Of a DNA stretch of 64,000 nt, positions 61,094 through 64,000 are shown piece by piece. The notes under the pieces were generated by a model, which was not told the origin of the DNA, searched no databases, and saw only the letters and a program-made list of their open reading frames with translations. Within the stretch, counting starts at the first letter, position 1. Each line of letters opens with the position of its first letter. The stretch comes from Advenella mimigardefordensis DPN7. Lineage in GTDB: Bacteria > Pseudomonadota > Gammaproteobacteria > Burkholderiales > Burkholderiaceae_B. The stretch spans positions 3,906,001 through 3,970,000 of the forward strand of contig NZ_CP003915.1 in the NCBI RefSeq assembly GCF_000521505.1, given 5' to 3'. A program made the translations under genes and the position numbers.

Positions 61094-62113
61094 ATGGAAA
61101 ACCTGGATGTTCTTGTACTACGCAGACTGAGCGCATGGCGCGCTGAAAGAAAAAAAGCGGTATTGGCTACCGTCACCCGCACCTGGGGATCCTCACCGCG
61201 TCCAGTCGGATCCATCATGGCCCTGTGCGAAGATGGCGCCGTCGTCGGTTCCGTTTCGGGCGGATGTATCGAAGATGATCTGTTTTATCGCTACACGACA
61301 GGCGACGAAATGGCTGCACTCACGGATAGTGCCGCTCCCTGCCTTGTACAGTATGGACTGACTGCAGAAGAAGCCTTCAGATTTGGCCTGCCTTGCGGTG
61401 GTACGCTGGAAATTCTGCTCGAATTCAATCCGGATCCGCATGACCTGCAGACACTTGTCTCGGCGTTGGATCAGGGCCAACTCATGCAACGGACGGTGAG
61501 TATCAAAACCGGTACGGTGCAACAACGGCCCGTGGACGCACCTTTGCCGTTCAGTTTTAACAAAACCACGCTAAGCGCGACCTTCGGCCCGGAATTTCGA
61601 ATGTTATTAATTGGCGCTGGCCAGCTTGCCGAGTACGTAGCAACCATGGCGCTGTTCAGTGGCTTTGCCGTTACTGTGTGCGATCCGCGCATCGAATATC
61701 GAAAAGATTGGTCAGTACAGGGCGTCACCCTGCTCCCGGATATGCCTGACGACGTGGTCACGACGTTCCAGGCTGACGCCCGCAGCTGCATTATCGCATT
61801 GACCCACGACCCAAAACTGGATGACCTGGCACTGATGGAAGCGCTCGAAACAAAAGCCTTCTATGTGGGCGCCATTGGCTCGCGCCGCAACAACCAGGCA
61901 CGCAGGCAGAGGCTGATGGAACATTTTGGCCTCGAGCCCGAACCGCTCGCTCGCCTGCGCGGCCCGATTGGGGTTTATATCGGCAGCAAAACCCCTGCAG
62001 AAATTGCAATCAGTGTCATGGCAGAAGTGATTGCAGCTAAAAACGGCGTCGCCTTGCCCGCCAGCGTGAATGTAGCTTACGCCAAGGAGCAGACGACAAA
62101 ACAGGTGGCTTGA
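61094..62113 (+). CDS. XdhC/CoxI-family molybdenum cofactor chaperone
   Basis: 339 residues with AAAGG before the ATG. The XdhC N-terminal domain has TVTRTWGSSPRPVGSIMALCEDGAVVGSVSGGCIE (about 24-60), and the C-terminal Rossmann part has MLLIGAGQLAEYVATMA and ALTHDPKLDDLAL, then YVGAIGSRRNN. These proteins bind and sulfurate the molybdenum cofactor for insertion into xanthine-dehydrogenase-family enzymes, here the divergent CoxL-type hydroxylase. The stop overlaps an ATG (TGATG). Confidence 0.92.
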   Translation: MENLDVLVLRRLSAWRAERKKAVLATVTRTWGSSPRPVGSIMALCEDGAVVGSVSGGCIEDDLFYRYTTGDEMAALTDSAAPCLVQYGLTAEEAFRFGLPCGGTLEILLEFNPDPHDLQTLVSALDQGQLMQRTVSIKTGTVQQRPVDAPLPFSFNKTTLSATFGPEFRMLLIGAGQLAEYVATMALFSGFAVTVCDPRIEYRKDWSVQGVTLLPDMPDDVVTTFQADARSCIIALTHDPKLDDLALMEALETKAFYVGAIGSRRNNQARRQRLMEHFGLEPEPLARLRGPIGVYIGSKTPAEIAISVMAEVIAAKNGVALPASVNVAYAKEQTTKQVA

Positions 62114-62172
62114 TGGAATTATGGAAAGGGATACTCGCCGCAACAGACAGGGTGTCGCTCGCGTTCAAATAG
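62113..62172 (+). pseudogene. Possible 19-codon remnant after xdhC
   Basis: ATG 62113 overlaps the xdhC stop in TGATG, a typical coupling. The frame reads MELWKGILAAT and stops at 62172. XdhC is often followed by a MobA-like nucleotidyltransferase starting with a GILAAG-like motif, so this may be the stub of a deleted one, but it is too short to be sure. Confidence 0.25.
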
Positions 62173-62222
62173 CTACAGCCATTCGTGATCCTTCCAGGGC
62201 TGTTGGAACATCCAGAATCCCT

Positions 62223-63032
62223 CTACTCCCCAATTTTGGCAGTTGCTCCACGCACCCCGGCTCGTTTGATGATGTTGGCTATGCTGCCATCCTTGTCCGC
62301 TGAAATAATAAAGTTTTTAAGTGTGGACAACCCCGCATCCCGGCCTTTTGGTATGCCCGCAGCAAAATACTCCATATCCCAATGCCCAGGCAGCACCCTG
62401 GAACCGGCGACCGCATCAGACATTTGAAAAAGAATGGCATTGTTGGTCGCAAAGGCATCGATTTCCTTTTTCATTAACAGATCAATTGCATGCTCAAGCG
62501 TGTCAATCTCTCGAATTTTCAACTTGGGGAAAAGTCCGGTTAACGTTTTTGACGTGCTGCTTCCTTTACTCACTCCGACCACCGCATTTGAATTGGTCAG
62601 GTCATCGAAAGACGAAAATCTGGAATCGCCGGGAACCAGAAAACTCTTTTCCACCTGCATGAACGTCGGAGAGAAATCCATTATCTTTTTTCGCGATGCA
62701 GTGGCATTGCTCACACTTAAATCCACTTCACCATTTTTAAAAGCAGCGAGAAGGGATGAATTGCTCGGAAATATCACAGCCTTGAATGGAACACCCAACT
62801 GGCCTGCAAACAGTTTCCCCATATCGTAACCAACACCTTTGCTTTCTTCGGGTGTTGCCCCTTCAATAATAGATGTGGGGCTGCCTTTATACACCCCGAC
62901 CAGCAGTGTTCCGGAAGGTGCCAGAATTTTTGTTGCTGAAGCATTATTCGCATCCGCATATACAAAGGCGGAGCTCGCTAATAACGGGATACTCAACAAG
63001 CAGATAGCGGCTTTTTTTAGTGTTTTAAACAT
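62223..63032 (-). CDS. Amino-acid-type ABC substrate-binding protein
   Basis: 269 residues with a perfect GAAGGAGG before the ATG. A signal peptide (LLSIPLLASSAFVYA) is followed by the SBP family 3 fold: LLVGVYKGSPTSI, GYDMGKLFAGQLGVPFKAV, GEVDLSVSNATASRKKIMDFSPTFM. No permease or ATPase gene is near, so it works with a transporter elsewhere or alone. Confidence 0.9.
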   Translation of the reverse strand: MFKTLKKAAICLLSIPLLASSAFVYADANNASATKILAPSGTLLVGVYKGSPTSIIEGATPEESKGVGYDMGKLFAGQLGVPFKAVIFPSNSSLLAAFKNGEVDLSVSNATASRKKIMDFSPTFMQVEKSFLVPGDSRFSSFDDLTNSNAVVGVSKGSSTSKTLTGLFPKLKIREIDTLEHAIDLLMKKEIDAFATNNAILFQMSDAVAGSRVLPGHWDMEYFAAGIPKGRDAGLSTLKNFIISADKDGSIANIIKRAGVRGATAKIGE

Positions 63033-63636
63033 ATATTTCCTCCTTCACCAAATAAATCATTGATTTCAGCGTCAAGATATTATTTACGGATGTGGCACAC
63101 CTGAGCTGCGCGCCTACCATACTTGATTGCTCTTGCTCGCTCTCGTAAAATTGTTGGGACGTTAGCGAAGCCACGTCTTATTCCATTGCAAATGCAATAC
63201 TCCTGCCTTAACTCACAATTGCCATGCCTTGTCCCCTTCTTTTTTGCCACTACTCACTGCACATTATTTTTTTACCATTGGCACAATGAAATCATGTATC
63301 GCTATTCTCAGTTAATCTGCTTATAGGGTCTAATACTATTTAAATCTCATATTTATATTATTTTCGAATAACAGTGATCCCTGCCAGTGCCGTCTGCACC
63401 TGGCGCTTGCCGCACACATAAGACGCCGTCTCCCAAGCCACCAGCCGGGCACGAAGCCAGTAAAAATGCGCCCATGACTAGGTAGGCTCGCTACTGGCGT
63501 CCAACCTCGTCTTTATTCTCCGTCGACTATTTTCAGGCCCCCGTCAGCCCTGTTCCCTATCCTGTATCAGATAAACAGATAGAACCCATGCTCCTCTTCC
63601 ACTCAGCATGCCGTTTTACAAGTAAAGGAGACCCCC
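63033..63636. other. Intergenic stretch of about 600 bases
   Basis: No gene is supported. The AT-rich left half probably holds the leftward promoter of the binding-protein gene, and the right half, ending AAAGGAGAC, the promoter of the Bug gene. Confidence 0.4.
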
Positions 63637-64000
63637 ATGAAAATGTCATTCAAGGCCGCACTGGCGCTAACCCTATCCAGCCTGGCCTTCTGCGCCCAGG
63701 CCGCCGATTGGCCGAATCATCCGATTATCTTCGTGGCCCCATTTACAGCTGGTGGTGCCAATGACCTGGTGGCTCGGCTGATTGCCAAGGCGGTGGGCAC
63801 CGAGCTGAAGCAAAGCGTGATCGTTGAGAATCGCGCCGGTGCGGGTGGCGTGATTGGCTCAGCCCATGTCGCGCACTCACCCGCCGACGGCTACACCTAT
63901 CTGGTGGGCAGCAACGGCACTGTCACCAACAGTCTGATCCGCTCGGACCAACCGTATAAAGATGAAGAACTCACCCCGGTGGCGCTGCTGTCAGTTACCC
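63637..64000 (+). CDS. Bug-family tripartite tricarboxylate transporter binding protein, N-terminal part
   Basis: ATG 63637 is preceded by AAAGGAGAC. The frame is open for 121 codons to the window edge. A signal peptide (ALALTLSSLAFCAQAA) is followed by WPNHPIIFVAPFTAGGANDLVAR and VIVENRAGAGGVIGSAHVA with SPADGYTYLVGS, the hallmark of Bug/TctC proteins. They are abundant in Burkholderiales, where they bind carboxylates or other small ligands. The C-terminus is outside the window. Confidence 0.92.
   Translation, partial: MKMSFKAALALTLSSLAFCAQAADWPNHPIIFVAPFTAGGANDLVARLIAKAVGTELKQSVIVENRAGAGGVIGSAHVAHSPADGYTYLVGSNGTVTNSLIRSDQPYKDEELTPVALLSVT

Noticed and set aside
1..64000. Search for CRISPR arrays, tRNA and rRNA genes
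   Set aside because: No regularly spaced direct repeats of CRISPR type, no cloverleaf-like or rRNA-like sequence was seen by eye on either strand.

Overview
The window looks like a chromosome segment of a betaproteobacterium of the order Burkholderiales, most likely Alcaligenaceae (Advenella-like). Supporting this are a Bug-family (tripartite tricarboxylate) periplasmic binding protein at the right edge, many LysR/AraC/TetR-controlled catabolic modules, a CoxLMS-type molybdenum hydroxylase, an orphan type VI secretion VgrG module and a sigma-54-controlled cyanase operon. The identification rests on gene content only; no rRNA, tRNA or CRISPR array was seen.

Layout. (1) 1-5.5 kb: T6SS VgrG island read leftwards (VgrG, DUF4123 adaptor, lysozyme-like effector, lipoprotein that may be its immunity protein), followed by the start of a second, near-identical vgrG. 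(2) 6-9 kb: DUF302 protein, an SDR gene divergent from a TetR regulator with three copies of a 13-bp palindromic operator, and an NAD-dependent epimerase-like gene. (3) 9.2-18 kb: a sigma-54 activator gene facing a long leftward operon (OsmC, acyl-CoA-dehydrogenase-like flavoprotein, rubredoxin-NAD(P)H reductase fusion, Tat-exported NrtA-type binding protein, permease, ATPase, cyanase). The operon and the activator each have a -24/-12 promoter, and the operon has a 26-bp perfect palindrome about 110 bp upstream. (4) 18-31.7 kb: small catabolic modules with local regulators: LysR with isochorismatase-like hydrolase, sulfatase with AraC, a second isochorismatase-like hydrolase with an amidase, TetR with MFS, CGNR regulator with epoxide hydrolase.

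(5) 31.9-45.0 kb: a visibly more AT-rich accessory region that reads as a defence island. It holds a frameshifted nuclease-helicase (DUF2075), a Cys/His-rich unknown, an XRE/ImmA-IrrE repressor-protease with an unknown partner and an operator-promoter, a PD-(D/E)XK endonuclease with an in-frame TGA, a ParC-like plasmid-associated protein, a C5 methyltransferase/NotI-family restriction pair, an overlapping pair of TTG-started genes (NdpA/YejK-like plus membrane protein) and an HNH nuclease.

(6) 45.5-50.1 kb: a five-gene ABC import operon containing a cytoplasmic phosphodiesterase-like enzyme. (7) 50.2-52.5 kb: a Fic AMP-transferase with an array of 8-bp half-sites in its promoter, and an AraC regulator. 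(8) 52.6-62.2 kb: a leftward operon for a carboxylic acid (BenE transporter, enoyl-CoA hydratase, AMP-forming ligase, CoxS, CoxM, and a CoxL-CoxG fusion) with a divergent xdhC maturation gene. (9) 62.2-64 kb: an amino-acid-type binding protein and the start of a Bug-family binding protein, cut by the window edge.

The two most interesting systems are the sigma-54 cyanase/oxidoreductase operon, which looks like an oxidative route ending in cyanate, and the unnamed pair at 41091-43566 inside the defence island.
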